In this document: one piece after another, positions 21,462 through 32,441 of the stretch
Position numbering within the stretch: the stretch's first letter is position 1
How the letters are laid out: each line of letters starts with the position of its first letter
Assembly (NCBI GenBank): GCA_958295665.1
Contig: OY282560.1
Coordinates: forward strand, 91,488,311 to 91,552,310
Source of the DNA: Tipula vernalis
Lineage: Eukaryota > Arthropoda > Insecta > Diptera > Tipulidae
Direction of reading: 5' to 3'
DNA length: 64,000 nt
Made by a program: the position numbers and the translations under genes
Notes under the pieces: generated by a model
Databases searched by the model: none
Told to the model about the DNA's origin: nothing
Seen by the model: the letters and a program-made list of their open reading frames with translations, nothing else

Positions 21462-24344
21462 CTAAAAGTATTGCTCAATGTTATCTAAACCGAGCAGCCA
21501 GGATCGAATTTCACGTTTTAATTTGTATTTCCGCACATTGCTTAGACTTTTAATATCGTTAGGTAACATGTGGAAAAAGAATGTAGCCATATAAAGATAG
21601 AATCTTCTAAATTTTTCGCTATTGCAACGAACGCCGGCAAAGTTATTTGGCTTTCTCGTATTATATATGCTTACAGTTCGATTGTGAAAACTGTTACTTC
21701 GATTAAAAAACATTTTGAGGACTTTATAAATATAGAGATATCTAAATGGTAATAAATTTAGTTCACGAAACAACGGAACTGTTGGTGTTGTCTGAGGGCG
21801 CTTGTAAATTAATTTAATGATTCTTTTTTGTGCGATATACAGATCCTCAATATTAGTAAAATAAGTACCACCCCAACTGGATATGCCATACATTACTATT
21901 GATTCTACTAGAGCATGGTATAATTTCCTTAATGTAACCCTTGGGCAAATTTTGCTAAGATTATAGAATTTATGAATGGCCCAGATTACGCTTTTCCTAG
22001 TATTATTGATGTGTGACTTCCAGTTAAGTAGTGAATCTATTGTTAAACCCAGATATTTAAATTCATGTACCAGCTCAAGCACAAAACACTGAGGCGAGCA
22101 TAGATTTCTATCGCATGAATACGTGTGGTACGTTTGAGGGTGCGCTAGGGAAACCGCATCTCTTCGCCCAAAATGCATGAGTTTTGATTTGTCGCTAACA
22201 ATAAGCCGATTATGATAAAACCATTGACTTAGGCTGTCCAGATCCTTTTCAAGAATACGACTAATTTCCCAAGTACTATCAGTCATAGGAATAGCGTAGC
22301 TAAGGGCCAAATCATCAGCAAAAGCAGTGGGATTTCCTATGAAATCAACGTCAAAAATCGAATTAAAATAAATCAAAAATAATAATGGACCCAAAACAGA
22401 TCCTTGAGGGACGCCACACCTAACAGCACCTGGGTTACTTAATGTTTCGCCTATTCTAACAATTTGACGCCGATTTTGAAGGTAACTTGTAAACCAATCT
22501 AGAATTGTGCCTCGAATACCAATATTACATAGTTTAGCTAGCATTATTTCATGGTTGACTACATCGAAAGCTTTAGAAATGTCAACAAACAATGCTGTAG
22601 GCTTTTGCGAACTGTTCATAGCTGTAAATATCTGACTAAGGAAATCAATTAGTGCTTCTTCAGTGGATTTACCAGCAGTAAAACCATATTGTTTATTGTG
22701 TAAAAAATTAACTTTATCAAGATAATGCACTAACCGACGTTTTATTAGTTTCTCAAAGACTTTAGCTACGGTGCTTAGTAGAGAAATCGGCCTATAATTG
22801 TTCAGCTGTAATTCATCGCCTTTTTTGAATATTGGAATTACAATTGCCAATTTTAAATTATTTGGAAAAATTCCATTATCAAGGCTCAGATTATACAAGA
22901 ATTTTAAAACATCCACTAAGTACCAAGCGCAGTTTTTAACAACCAAGTTATCAATTCCATCAGCACCTTTAGATCGTTTGTTTTTTAAATTATTAATTTC
23001 AATAATAATTTCCGAAGCAGTTATAGGCTCAAAATAACAAGACGAAACGTAATTATTTGACTGTGACCCAAAGATAAATTTATTACGTTCAATATCATCA
23101 TTTCTAGTAGCACTAAATGTGGAAGTTAAATCTTTGGATATGTTTATAAAAAAATTGTTAAATTCATTAGAAATCGACTTAGAACATGTAAGGATATCTT
23201 CAGTTCGAAGTTGATATATTTGAGTTATTTGCTTACTTCGAGAATTACGTCCTAACACCTCATCTACAATTTTCCAAGTAGCCTTGGAATTATTAATGGA
23301 AGAATCAAATTTGTTCTTGTAGAATACGTTCTTTGCAGTATGAACATCCAATTTAACCTGCTTTGAGAGATTGACTACATATTTTTCCAGTTTCTTATTG
23401 AAAGGATATCGATTTAATTTCTTTGAAAATTTTTTTAATTTGTTCATCTTGCGCAAAAGATTACAATTCATCCATGGTTTCAATTTAGTGATTTTCCGAC
23501 TATCAGTGATAAAAGTGGATGATGCTATGTGAGACCTTAGAATATCGACAAAATTTTCAAAAGCAATATTACAATTGGATTGAGAATACACAGAATTCCA
23601 ATTTTCAAAGTTTAAAAGATCGTTTAGTTTGGTGAAATTCACCTGTGAAATATTTGATCTATAATTAACTGTACCTGAACTCAACATTAAAGCAAATATA
23701 TCGACTATAATCAAATTATGATCAGAAAAATGCATAGGTAGGTTTCTAATGTTAAAATCAAATATTTGCTCACTTTTCAGGAAGACATGGTCCAGACAAG
23801 CTAACATTCTAGTTGGTTCATTTAAAAAGTTTATTAAACCATGTGAAGCCAGCATTGTTTGGTAACCAAACGACTCATTGATATCTAAAAGATTTAAATT
23901 AATGTCACCCAGAATAGCTACGTTACTTTTTGTAAGCATACGCAACAAACTTTCCAGCTCATCGCAGAACCCATTAATAGACCCATTATTAAATCGGTAG
24001 ATACAAATGAATATCCAATTTCTCCCTGCAATGTCAAGATCAAAACGAATAATATCTGCTGTCATCCAATTGTAAACTTGGATTAAGTAATTACCAATGT
24101 TATTGCGAATAAAAACACCAACACCCCCAGAACGGTAACTGTCATTACAGCAAGCCCTAAAGTTGTAACCCGGTAAACTAAACTCACAGCATTCTTTAGA
24201 ATAAATCCATATTTCAGTCACAAAAATTAAATCGGGAATCTCGTTAAGGCTTGCCACATATAAACTAAAAGTATCAAAATTTGCCCGTAAACTTCTAATG
24301 TTCTGCACCAATATCCTAAAATTAGAATTTCGTATCTTACTCAT
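21462..24344 (-). CDS. LINE ORF2: endonuclease and reverse transcriptase, intact
   Basis: An open frame of 960 codons starting at ATG 24344. Residues about 8-225 are an AP-like endonuclease: ILVQNIRSLRANFD, VTEIWIYS (usual ETW altered), GGVGVFIRN, ILGDINLNLLD, LDHVFLK and FSDHNLIIVD. Residues about 440-760 are reverse transcriptase: KGADGIDNLVVK, NNYRPISLLSTVAKVFEKL, KQYGFTAGKSTEEAL, ALFVDISKAFDVVNHEIM, GVPQGSVLGPLLFLIYFNSI and the active site TAFADDLALSY. A thumb with FKYLGLTIDSLLNWKSH and a Cys-poor C-terminus follow; there is no RNase H. The enzyme would nick target DNA and reverse transcribe the element RNA. Length and motifs are those of a complete ORF2. Confidence 0.9.
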   Translation of the reverse strand: MSKIRNSNFRILVQNIRSLRANFDTFSLYVASLNEIPDLIFVTEIWIYSKECCEFSLPGYNFRACCNDSYRSGGVGVFIRNNIGNYLIQVYNWMTADIIRFDLDIAGRNWIFICIYRFNNGSINGFCDELESLLRMLTKSNVAILGDINLNLLDINESFGYQTMLASHGLINFLNEPTRMLACLDHVFLKSEQIFDFNIRNLPMHFSDHNLIIVDIFALMLSSGTVNYRSNISQVNFTKLNDLLNFENWNSVYSQSNCNIAFENFVDILRSHIASSTFITDSRKITKLKPWMNCNLLRKMNKLKKFSKKLNRYPFNKKLEKYVVNLSKQVKLDVHTAKNVFYKNKFDSSINNSKATWKIVDEVLGRNSRSKQITQIYQLRTEDILTCSKSISNEFNNFFINISKDLTSTFSATRNDDIERNKFIFGSQSNNYVSSCYFEPITASEIIIEINNLKNKRSKGADGIDNLVVKNCAWYLVDVLKFLYNLSLDNGIFPNNLKLAIVIPIFKKGDELQLNNYRPISLLSTVAKVFEKLIKRRLVHYLDKVNFLHNKQYGFTAGKSTEEALIDFLSQIFTAMNSSQKPTALFVDISKAFDVVNHEIMLAKLCNIGIRGTILDWFTSYLQNRRQIVRIGETLSNPGAVRCGVPQGSVLGPLLFLIYFNSIFDVDFIGNPTAFADDLALSYAIPMTDSTWEISRILEKDLDSLSQWFYHNRLIVSDKSKLMHFGRRDAVSLAHPQTYHTYSCDRNLCSPQCFVLELVHEFKYLGLTIDSLLNWKSHINNTRKSVIWAIHKFYNLSKICPRVTLRKLYHALVESIVMYGISSWGGTYFTNIEDLYIAQKRIIKLIYKRPQTTPTVPLFRELNLLPFRYLYIYKVLKMFFNRSNSFHNRTVSIYNTRKPNNFAGVRCNSEKFRRFYLYMATFFFHMLPNDIKSLSNVRKYKLKREIRSWLLGLDNIEQYF

Positions 24345-24831
24345 AAAAAATGAATGAAATATAGATAATAAAATATACAGGTAAAAGCAAGATTATAAAA
24401 AAATATTGATACTGTTGTTTACGAGTAAAATTAAAAAAATTGTAGTTATTGTAGCATTTGATTCCGCAGAAATGTAAAGTTGGGTACAGCACTAATAAAA
24501 AGCTTATTCGATGTTTTGAATTAATCACGTTAATTGTCAGTGCTACCAACAAATTAAAACTGAAATTGTTAGTAAAAAATATAACTGTCAATCCTTTATA
24601 AACAAATACAAATGAGATTTGTTTTGTTGAAATCAAAACAAAAATGGCAGAAAAGTATGTAAAAATAACCAATAAATATTGAGCTTGTAATAGTAAGAAA
24701 ATTTGCATACCTAATGAATTAAAAAATATTTGATTCCCGATTGATCTCACAATCGCTATTTTTTCTCCCAATTGGATTGTGTGCTTGAAGAAGCCGAAAA
24801 ATATCATTGAGTGATTGTACTCGATAAACAT
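24337..24831 (-). CDS. hydrophobic open frame bridging ORF1 and ORF2
   Basis: A 164-codon frame that begins inside the end of ORF1 in another phase (overlap 24719-24831), runs through the whole ORF1-ORF2 gap and ends with TAA at 24337-24339, overlapping the ORF2 ATG by 8 bases. The product would be very hydrophobic, with likely membrane segments such as MQIFLLLQAQYLLVIFTYF, LLVALTINVI and FFIILLLPVYFIIYISFIF. No family is recognised. T-rich sequence naturally yields hydrophobic stop-free frames, so chance is a real alternative. The precise abutment to ORF2 is what makes it worth listing. Confidence 0.3.
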   Translation of the reverse strand: MFIEYNHSMIFFGFFKHTIQLGEKIAIVRSIGNQIFFNSLGMQIFLLLQAQYLLVIFTYFSAIFVLISTKQISFVFVYKGLTVIFFTNNFSFNLLVALTINVINSKHRISFLLVLYPTLHFCGIKCYNNYNFFNFTRKQQYQYFFIILLLPVYFIIYISFIFYE

Positions 24832-25732
24832 CTGAATCTGCCGATTTCCGTAGATTTATTTGTCCATTAGTACACCACAAATATTTATAATTGTACGTTG
24901 TTTTAATTTTCTTCGCTTCACGATATAACTGGGACTGGAACGCTGTTAATCGGTGCATAATGAAAATGCGTTGCTCAGGATGGTTTTGCGGCAACATTAC
25001 ATCCAAATCGTTAGTGAAAAGTGACTTCTTTTTCTTCATCTGCAGCAAAATGTTATTCTTAATATCATTCGTCGTGAATTTGACAACTAATAAATCATTA
25101 GAGAATGATTTAGATGTATATTCTTTATATGAGACAGTGCTCTTGCTTTTGGGAATTGCATGAATGTTCACTATGTCATCATAATTAATTTCCACTCCTA
25201 TTTTTTTGACGGTGTTGATAACCACATCACGAATATCACCATGTTGACTGGGTAGACCGACAATTGTTATGCTACTCGAGTTTAATTTCTGGCTTGGTTT
25301 ATCATTTTCAGCTTCTAGTAAATGAATCTTGGAAGTCTGAATCGACATCTGGTTCTCTAAGGTATCTACCCTGGATTTAAGTATTTCGTTTTCCGATGCA
25401 AGCGATACAAGCATGGCTTTCAGGTTATCAAGAGTAGATAGCTTTTTTTCCATACGTTTTAGCAGGATCATAACATCAGATAAATTAGGCAAATCATCCA
25501 TTGCGTCAGAATCATGGGAATCCACTTCATCAATTATTATTGATTGGTTCGGAGAAGAATTACGACAAACATGACACAGCCATTTTGCTGAGCGCTTCTT
25601 TATTCCATCTAGTAATTCCTCGGAAATGTTTGCACATCTTATGTGAAACGTATTATCACATGAGCCCGCGCATTTGACGCCAGGAAATTTCGCTTTGGTA
25701 ATGTTCATAGAACAAATGTTGCACGTAGACAT
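24719..25732 (-). CDS. LINE ORF1: PHD finger, coiled coil, nucleic-acid binding domain
   Basis: 337 codons from ATG 25732. Residues 4-56 form a C4HC3 PHD-type zinc finger (C4, C7, C21, C25, H30, C33, C53, C56). Residues about 85-145 are heptad-like (LLKRMEKKLSTLDNLK, SENEILKSRVDTLENQM), predicting a trimer-forming coiled coil. Residues about 150-300 look like the L1 ORF1p/FP25K-type RNA-binding region (SITIVGLPSQHGDIRDVV, LLVVKFTTNDIKNNILLQ, YLWCTNGQINLRKS). PHD-bearing ORF1 proteins are known from CR1-group LINEs. The product would bind element RNA as a chaperone. No lesion is visible. Confidence 0.85.
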   Translation of the reverse strand: MSTCNICSMNITKAKFPGVKCAGSCDNTFHIRCANISEELLDGIKKRSAKWLCHVCRNSSPNQSIIIDEVDSHDSDAMDDLPNLSDVMILLKRMEKKLSTLDNLKAMLVSLASENEILKSRVDTLENQMSIQTSKIHLLEAENDKPSQKLNSSSITIVGLPSQHGDIRDVVINTVKKIGVEINYDDIVNIHAIPKSKSTVSYKEYTSKSFSNDLLVVKFTTNDIKNNILLQMKKKKSLFTNDLDVMLPQNHPEQRIFIMHRLTAFQSQLYREAKKIKTTYNYKYLWCTNGQINLRKSADSDVYRVQSLNDIFRLLQAHNPIGRKNSDCEINRESNIF

Positions 25733-25770
25733 TATAATAACTATTATATATGTTTATATTATTATTCCTT

Positions 25771-25889
25771 ATGAAATTATAGATTGTATAAATAGTTATA
25801 TTTATATATAACAATACAATTTTCCGAAGAAATTGATTCTATATAATTCTAATTTGTTTATTCTGTATTTTAAGTTAGCATCTTTAACA
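25771..25889. other. junction upstream of the LINE
   Basis: AT-rich sequence between the LINE 5' region and the resumed transposase. A potential 3' splice site (ctttaacag) lies immediately before GTTGGTTTGGC at 25892, where the transposase frame restarts. Confidence 0.4.
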
Positions 25890-26293
25890 GGTTGGTTTGG
25901 CTTTTTTTGATCTTCAAGTGGAATATGAAGAAAGGAAAAAAAAATGGTTGAAGCGTTGAATCAAAATTCAAACTCAACGATTAACGTACAAAGCATTGGC
26001 ACTTTTCCTATTAGCAATCTTCAACTATTAGATTTTGTTTCTTGTAAAACTAAAGATTTTTTTTTTAAAATTAGGTTTAAATTGTGAGTTTTTAAAGGAA
26101 GATCCTGACAACTGGAGAAAATTAAAAATATGAAAATTGTTAATTGCGGGGCCGAACGAGGCGTGGCTCTTGCAACATCATACAACCAAATATTAACCAT
26201 CGACGAGGAAGAACAACAAATTATATACCAAATTATAGAGAAGCACCGAATCAATTACCCAAATTCTAATAAATCAATAGTGTTTAAAAAATG
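25890..26293 (+). pseudogene. hAT-like transposase, C-terminal part
   Basis: After ctttaacag the sequence reads VGLAFFDLQ then EYEERKKMVEALNQN, which continues the WYL-E-L motif left behind near 20662. Farther on are LLDFVSCKTKDFF and DPDNWRKLKN in shifted frames, then an open stretch from ATG 26130 (MKIVNCGAERGVALATSYNQ, ILTIDEEEQQIIYQIIEKHR) to TGA near 26292. The AERGV-ALI-YN...T-DEEQ...HR pattern is the usual end of this transposase family as I remember it. It shows that one gene was split by about 5.2 kb of later DNA, possibly inside an intron. Minor frameshifts remain. Confidence 0.6.
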
Positions 26294-27946
26294 AACATAC
26301 CATAACTATAGTTATGAAGAAAAAGTTTTGTAATTAAATTTACCTTACGTTTATGGTATTCTTTTTATTTTTCAACCATTTTCCGATGATCGGCTATGAT
26401 TTTTGTCGCAATTTCGCTCAGTGATTTTGAAAATTCACGTTTTAATGTTGGTTTAAATACATGTTAATAAAAATAAATATAATAATAATATACGTTAAAT
26501 TATCACAAATTTCAAAAACTTTCCAGCGCCGAATAGATTATTTTTACTGTCTCTTTTAGTTTCCCAAAAATGGAGTATAAAGGAACGCCAAGTTCAAAAT
26601 TAGACGAAAAATGAGAAAACGGCCGGGCGGCACCTCTAAACATCATCCGATTGAGCTAATTTTTTGTATGGATTATTTTAACATAATAATGAACCAAAAA
26701 AACAAAAAGCTCCCGATCTAGCTCAATATGTTGAGTTTTTCCATGCAAAATATTGTCACCCTACTGTACAGATAAAATAATTCTTCAATATTAACTCAAG
26801 CAAAAGGGAAAATGCTTTTTGCCAAAAAGCATAGAGGTTGTTTATTGAACTACGAGTACATTCTACTCAAGTGATGTGTTAGGAAAAAAAATGAAATAAC
26901 TTTTCACAACAAAAAGATATCAACAGCCGCTGCATCGTTTAATCTGAAAACATCCATATAATTAAATATGTAGTTTGTTGACGTGATGCTACACGAAGAA
27001 TTTATACCTACATAAGTTAGTGGTATATTTAGCAATAAATCGATTTCTAAAAAATTGGCAAATTGGTTGATGATTTGTTTAAATTTTATCGTAAAGCTTT
27101 AAAAACTTTAAAAAGAAACTAAAGGTATTTTATCTATAAAACTATGAATGAATATAACAAAGTTCTTAAGCGCGGCAATCTCTCCTTTCAACATTTAATA
27201 CCAATCGACATTTTTATTACAATTTTTTTTTCCACTTATATGTGTTTATATAAAAACACGAATTTGTCCAAATAATTTATGATCATTAAACCACTAACTA
27301 TATACATAGTCACATATAATGTATTCAAATCGCATCATAATATTAAATATTTATGGCAAATCGAAATTGTTGTTAAAATTTCCGGTGCACACAAACAAAT
27401 AATAATTATACAAAGTGTGTAATTTAAATCAAATGTTCACATAATTTCGTAGATAAATTTGATATCACACATTTTAAAGTGATTTTGCTATTGTGATATA
27501 CATAGGTAACCGCTCTCACTTAATCCGCTAAGATACAACATGTTGGAATTCTGAAAAAAAAAAAAAGCAAAACAGAATAAAAATAAAATCAAGTTGGCGT
27601 TAAGTATCACTACTTATAGAAAAATCTCGATATTTTATAATCATAAAATTCAATAAAAATAAAAAATCGTGTATTTTCTAATAAATTTACCATACACCCA
27701 CGCACTACAAATCAAATGTTCTCAACTCAATAAGTTTCTTTTTTTTTTTTTCAAAATCAATTGTAAGAATCAATATCTATAAATTACAAGCGACTTATGT
27801 GCTACTCGATATTATTATACAACGAAAACAGAAATGCTTGACAACAATATAACAACGCACCACCAACGAACCAATTCAGTTCAGTATCTTATACATATAT
27901 ACGAGAATATTATTTTAATACCCAATGTTCATTCATACAATAAACT

Positions 27947-27960
27947 CGCGCGCGCGCGCG
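27947..27960. repeat. (CG)7 microsatellite
   Basis: Seven CG units in very AT-rich surroundings. CG runs are rare in insect intergenic DNA and may adopt Z-form. Confidence 0.8.
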
Positions 27961-28824
27961 TTCTCAATTATCCAGCTTCATAAAATATTATGGAAAACCA
28001 ATGAATGGGAAAAATAAGGCGGTCGCCTATCGTTATTTTCGTATTTCTTCTGTATATAGTGTAAGTTGTTAGTTTCATCATCAGATATCTCAATATAGCA
28101 TAAAATATAAATTACCTTCTTCTTATATTTCTGTATACAGACACACACACATTCTGATTGTTATTTTGTGTGTTGTTACATTCAACAAAAAAAAAAAAAC
28201 AACGCACAGAAAAACTCCTTACCACCTTTTAACACATATTTTACATAACCAACATAAAAAAGATAAACGAATCACATTAATATAAAAAAAAAAAAAAATT
28301 TGTGATACTGATCCATCATTTCTTTGGGTGACTTCGTTTATGTATGTGCGACCGAAACTACTTACTTACAGATGTACCTCTATCTATACTCGATGTGTTC
28401 AAAAACACATAAAAAAAAGAAAAACAAATTCCCTTTAACTTAATTTAATACAATAAATTCTTATAAGAAAGTTAAATCGAGATAAGTATAAATGAATACA
28501 AGGGTACAAGAGTCTATATATGTAGAAGAGAAATGAATATAATTTCCAACTCCAACTCCGTTCTTCGCTGGCGTACGTACGTACACATTTCCATGATGAT
28601 TATTTGGATTAAACAATAAAACAAAATATTACACAAACGAAGAAATGAAATCTTAAAGACAAAACCGTTTTTTTTTGTATTTTAACATTGTATGCTGTTT
28701 GTTTGTCTTTTTGTTTTTCTTAATCTTGATTTAATTTTTATAAGCGTGTTCGATTATAATATACGTACAACATAAGAATTGTATAGAAAGAAATTGAGAT
28801 ATTTCAATTATTTTAATTTTGATA

Positions 28825-28850
28825 TTTTTTTTTTTTTTTTTTTTTTTTTT
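28825..28850. repeat. T26 homopolymer
   Basis: A run of 26 T. It could be a tail of an unrecognised minus-strand retroelement, but no coding remnant lies next to it. Confidence 0.6.
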
Positions 28851-29246
28851 GTTAACCCTTTGTCAGTTAGATGTGAATTTTACCACGATTTAACCGCCGG
28901 CGCAATTATTTGTATATAAAATACACGGCTGTTTGTTAATGTTTATTGTGTATAACAATTAATTACAACAAACATATTTTGATGGATATCGATTTGGAAC
29001 AGTTATTATATTTTAAAAATTTGTTTCCTGTATTTTAGAGCGAGATACTATTACCAAAAACTATGGTTTTTACATTAAGAAGTCTCGTTTAGTATATGAG
29101 CAATATTTAGCGGGACAAGAAAAAGCGCAACAAAAAAAATGTATGTGCCTCACCCTTATAAGCACATGATGGAAGTGAAACGTCTGTAGTAAAATGATTG
29201 GAGTCGGTTTCTAAAGTAAATAATAGAGTTGTGATATTATTTTTTA

Positions 29247-32200
29247 TTATTGATTTATTTTATTGTTTTTTTCTTGTATAACCGTAACTAGAGGCTTATG
29301 ATAGCTAAAATGTGACACAAATATTCGCGTTTCTACAGTATGCAAATATCGACTAAAAACAGCGTCTATTGTTGCTCCCTGCCTCGTTGGGGATTTTGCA
29401 GGATCGCTTGTCATACTCAAATTGAATTTGTCTTTGAAAAATTTTATAAGTTGCATAGATGATTCTGCTGCAAAGTTTACATTAAAATCCCCTCCAAGAA
29501 TTATGGGTATTTTTTCTAAATTTAAGTTAAGTATTGGTGCTTCAGAGGAAAATTGAAGTAACTTTTCATAAAGGAATTCAATTATGTTTTTAACACTTTG
29601 ATGTGGTGATATATATACCGCTACCAATAACATCGTTTGACCGTGCTCTGTAGAACATTGACAGGCACATACTTCTCCTACTTCATCAATTTGCACCCCA
29701 AATGCTAGTGGTTTCTGTACTCTAATATCCCTTGATGTCGTTAAAACATGAGCAGTATCATCTGCATTCTGGTAAATAGCAACGCCACCAGATCGAACAC
29801 TTAGCCGTTTATATTTAACTATACAGTTGAAATTCGGTATAGCGACATGTTCGTCGTTGTGAACCCACGTCTCCGACAAAATTAAAACATTAGAATGTTT
29901 AGCAACTCTATCGATTAGATCAAGATTATGAGCCCGTAAACTTTGAATGTTGAAGGTATAAAGCGACAAACCTGGTGCGTTTGTGATGAAATCAATTAAT
30001 TCAGAATCGAATGTGATGAGTGGATTCAGCGAAAGTCGTTTAAATTCCAGCTTCAACAGAAGAGTAGACGATGGCTCCTTTCTGCAATGATAAAATATTG
30101 AATCCTTATGTTTTGACACGATGTATAATTTTTCGATTGTAGTGACTCTGGATAAAGCAACGTATAGTAATTGCACCGAGTGGGTTTTTTCATACTCATA
30201 CACGATTTCGTCGAATGTACCACCTTGAGATTTATGAATCGTCATAGAGCAACCAGATATTAGAGGAAAGTGACTTCGTTTTACTATCATTGTTCTGTTA
30301 TTATTTAAAGAAATCGTAGAGTTGCGTCGATTGATTGGCACTTCATTCAATGTAATATTATGTTGTTGCATATATCCAGCAGCCTTCATTCGTAATTTTC
30401 TTTCAATTTTAATGTCAGGAAAAGTTAGCCAAACACGAGTTACTTCTTCATTCTCGTTTTGTTCAACGCGAACTAATTTGCCGGCGGCGCCATTGGCTAA
30501 TCCATCTGATACATCGATATTGGTTGTTATTATGTAATATTTGTCAATAACAAAAAATATATTATATGGAAGTCCGCCTGTGTCAATAGTAGACTTTTTG
30601 TGCAGTTTTTGACGTAGTGATGCCAACTGTGTAGCGTCGTTGTTGCCAGAATATACATCAATCGCGATGGACGTAATTTTAACCTCAGCTTCGTTTAAAA
30701 TTTTATTATTATATGCGTTAACAGATTGATTCGAATAAAATAGTCGAATACCATGAGGACATAATGCATTGACTTCGTTTTCCGTAAAGAAACGTGACTG
30801 CATTAGAATTAACTCAACATCATCAAGTATTTGACCGTTTCCTATATTCGTTAAAATATTCGAAAATTGAACGTTAGCTTGGCGCATAATTTCATCGAGT
30901 TCATAGAATTTGAGCCCTCTCCATAATATTGGTCCAGACATGCTTTGTTTCGGTTGATTATAAATGGGTGTTGCTTTAACTGGTGGTAATTGACGTAAGT
31001 CACCAATTAAAATAACGTCATATCCTCCAAAGTTAACATCAAAGATACCGCTAATCTGTTTGAGTCGTTGATCGATCTGTGCTAATAATTCTGCGCCGAT
31101 CATACTGATTTCATCGATGATTAAGACTCGGACGTATTTGAATAGTGTGCGATATTGGAGTGCGATTTCATAAGACAATGGAAGTAGTTTTGACAACGTG
31201 ATTTTTAAAGCAGTATGCACTGTGGTACCGTTAATAGCCACAGCAGCTTTGCCAGTTGAAGCGCACGTAATGTAAGCGTTACAACAACCATCGTTATCGT
31301 TAAAGCGATTGTAAATCTCCATTAGAAGTTTAATGACAAACGTTAGGCCACATCCCGCCGGTCCAGTGAAGAAAATTTGCAATGGTGGAGAATTAGGAGA
31401 CGATAGATGCGATATTGTATGTAACAAAAGGCTTCTTTGTTTATCATTAGTCATTCTCATTAAGGCCAAGAACTGTTCATTGTCCATTAAATTTTCTCTC
31501 CTTTTGGCGATGGAACCAAGTTTATCTAGCAAAGCGAGACGAAGGTCATTGTTATGTTCAGAATTAGGATCGTTGTATAATTGTTGGAACGGATTAGGAT
31601 CCGGAGCACCGCCAGCATCGGCATGATTAGTATCGTCTTCAGTATCATCATGGACACGACATAATTTTCGACAAATCTCGATGGTTTTATCAATATCTAA
31701 ATTGGATTCAAATTCTTTTCTTGCTTCCAAAATGAATTCTTCATTGTCCTCGTAAATTTTTAGGAAGCACATTTCAGCCAATATGTCACGTTCTTCATTT
31801 CTAAACGGTATATGTAGAGAAACCATTTCTTGTTTATAGTTGGTGAAATCTGTAGCCATGCCATAATTTCTGTACCGAATGATCCGCGATTCATTTCTTT
31901 TCGCAAATGTTCCGTCTTGTTTGGCATTATAATGAGCAACAAATTGTGCTATAGAAACATTTTTTAGCTCTTCCCGTCGTTTCTCATATTTATCAAACCA
32001 ATTTTCCTTCCAAATATTCGTAGAATCATCACCAACTTCTAATTGATTTAATTCTTTTTGAGTTTTTCTCATCCGCTGTCGTTCGATAGGCCATACAGTT
32101 GGAATATATTCAACTTTATGAGATGATTTGGACATAGGTTCTCGAAGAAGGTACCATGCTGCTTCTTGACTTGTCATTTCGACAGTATTCAGCACATTTA

Positions 32201-32441
32201 CACTCATGTTTCTTGTAACATCGACAATATCGAACTCAGGATGTTTGTCCATCGTTTCTATTATTTGACGCTGCAAATTACTGATTCCTCTATTCGTTTT
32301 GTTGACATATTCTACAACATATGCAGCGCAAGAATATTCTTCGGTAATAAATTGGATGTCCATATTAGATTTGAGAATACTGAAAAGGAATGGGTTGAAA
32401 CCGTTGTGCCATATTTCACTAATTTTTCTTTTTAAGAACAC
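29247..32441 (-). CDS. Helentron Rep C-terminus, helicase and endonuclease
   Basis: 1064 open codons. Residues 36-56 contain the Rep tyrosine motif, [16 protein letters not shown], with Y41 and Y45. Residues about 320-830 are a PIF1-like superfamily 1 helicase: Walker [10 protein letters not shown] at 359-367, Walker [10 protein letters not shown] near 439, GDLRQLPPV near 480 and the C-terminal [15 protein letters not shown] and [16 protein letters not shown]. Residues about 855-1064 form an exonuclease/endonuclease/phosphatase domain ([42 protein letters not shown]). The Walker A lysine is replaced by leucine (codon at 31344-31346), which should abolish ATP hydrolysis. The start shown is only the first Met; the true protein begins upstream. 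Confidence 0.9.
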   Translation of the reverse strand: MFLKRKISEIWHNGFNPFLFSILKSNMDIQFITEEYSCAAYVVEYVNKTNRGISNLQRQIIETMDKHPEFDIVDVTRNMSVNVLNTVEMTSQEAAWYLLREPMSKSSHKVEYIPTVWPIERQRMRKTQKELNQLEVGDDSTNIWKENWFDKYEKRREELKNVSIAQFVAHYNAKQDGTFAKRNESRIIRYRNYGMATDFTNYKQEMVSLHIPFRNEERDILAEMCFLKIYEDNEEFILEARKEFESNLDIDKTIEICRKLCRVHDDTEDDTNHADAGGAPDPNPFQQLYNDPNSEHNNDLRLALLDKLGSIAKRRENLMDNEQFLALMRMTNDKQRSLLLHTISHLSSPNSPPLQIFFTGPAGCGLTFVIKLLMEIYNRFNDNDGCCNAYITCASTGKAAVAINGTTVHTALKITLSKLLPLSYEIALQYRTLFKYVRVLIIDEISMIGAELLAQIDQRLKQISGIFDVNFGGYDVILIGDLRQLPPVKATPIYNQPKQSMSGPILWRGLKFYELDEIMRQANVQFSNILTNIGNGQILDDVELILMQSRFFTENEVNALCPHGIRLFYSNQSVNAYNNKILNEAEVKITSIAIDVYSGNNDATQLASLRQKLHKKSTIDTGGLPYNIFFVIDKYYIITTNIDVSDGLANGAAGKLVRVEQNENEEVTRVWLTFPDIKIERKLRMKAAGYMQQHNITLNEVPINRRNSTISLNNNRTMIVKRSHFPLISGCSMTIHKSQGGTFDEIVYEYEKTHSVQLLYVALSRVTTIEKLYIVSKHKDSIFYHCRKEPSSTLLLKLEFKRLSLNPLITFDSELIDFITNAPGLSLYTFNIQSLRAHNLDLIDRVAKHSNVLILSETWVHNDEHVAIPNFNCIVKYKRLSVRSGGVAIYQNADDTAHVLTTSRDIRVQKPLAFGVQIDEVGEVCACQCSTEHGQTMLLVAVYISPHQSVKNIIEFLYEKLLQFSSEAPILNLNLEKIPIILGGDFNVNFAAESSMQLIKFFKDKFNLSMTSDPAKSPTRQGATIDAVFSRYLHTVETRIFVSHFSYHKPLVTVIQEKNNKINQ

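Larger units (their letters stand above)
21213..25770 (-). mobile_element. CR1/Jockey-group LINE with two intact ORFs
   Basis: On the minus strand there is a 5' region upstream of 25732, ORF1 (25732-24719), a 374-base gap spanned by a third open frame, ORF2 (24344-21462) and a 3' UTR of about 220 bases. The 3' end is followed by a (TAA)n microsatellite, seen as (ATT)n at 21219-21241, in place of poly(A). Both ORFs are free of stops and frameshifts and all catalytic motifs inspected are intact, so this is the youngest-looking element in the window. It lies inside a hAT-like transposase gene. The 5' boundary and target duplication were not resolved. Confidence 0.85.
26294..29246. other. long non-coding stretch
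   Basis: No gene is recognised on either strand. Near 26745-26770 the sequence TTGTCACCCTACTGTACAG could be a terminal inverted repeat end of the hAT-like element to the left (reverse: CTGTACAGTAGGGTGACAA). Simple sequence includes (CG)7 at 27947-27960, T26 at 28825-28850 and A-rich runs near 27550, 28190 and 28285. Confidence 0.4.

Noticed and set aside
28825..28850. T26 run as the tail of a retrotransposon
   Set aside because: No retroelement coding or 3' UTR is recognisable beside it.
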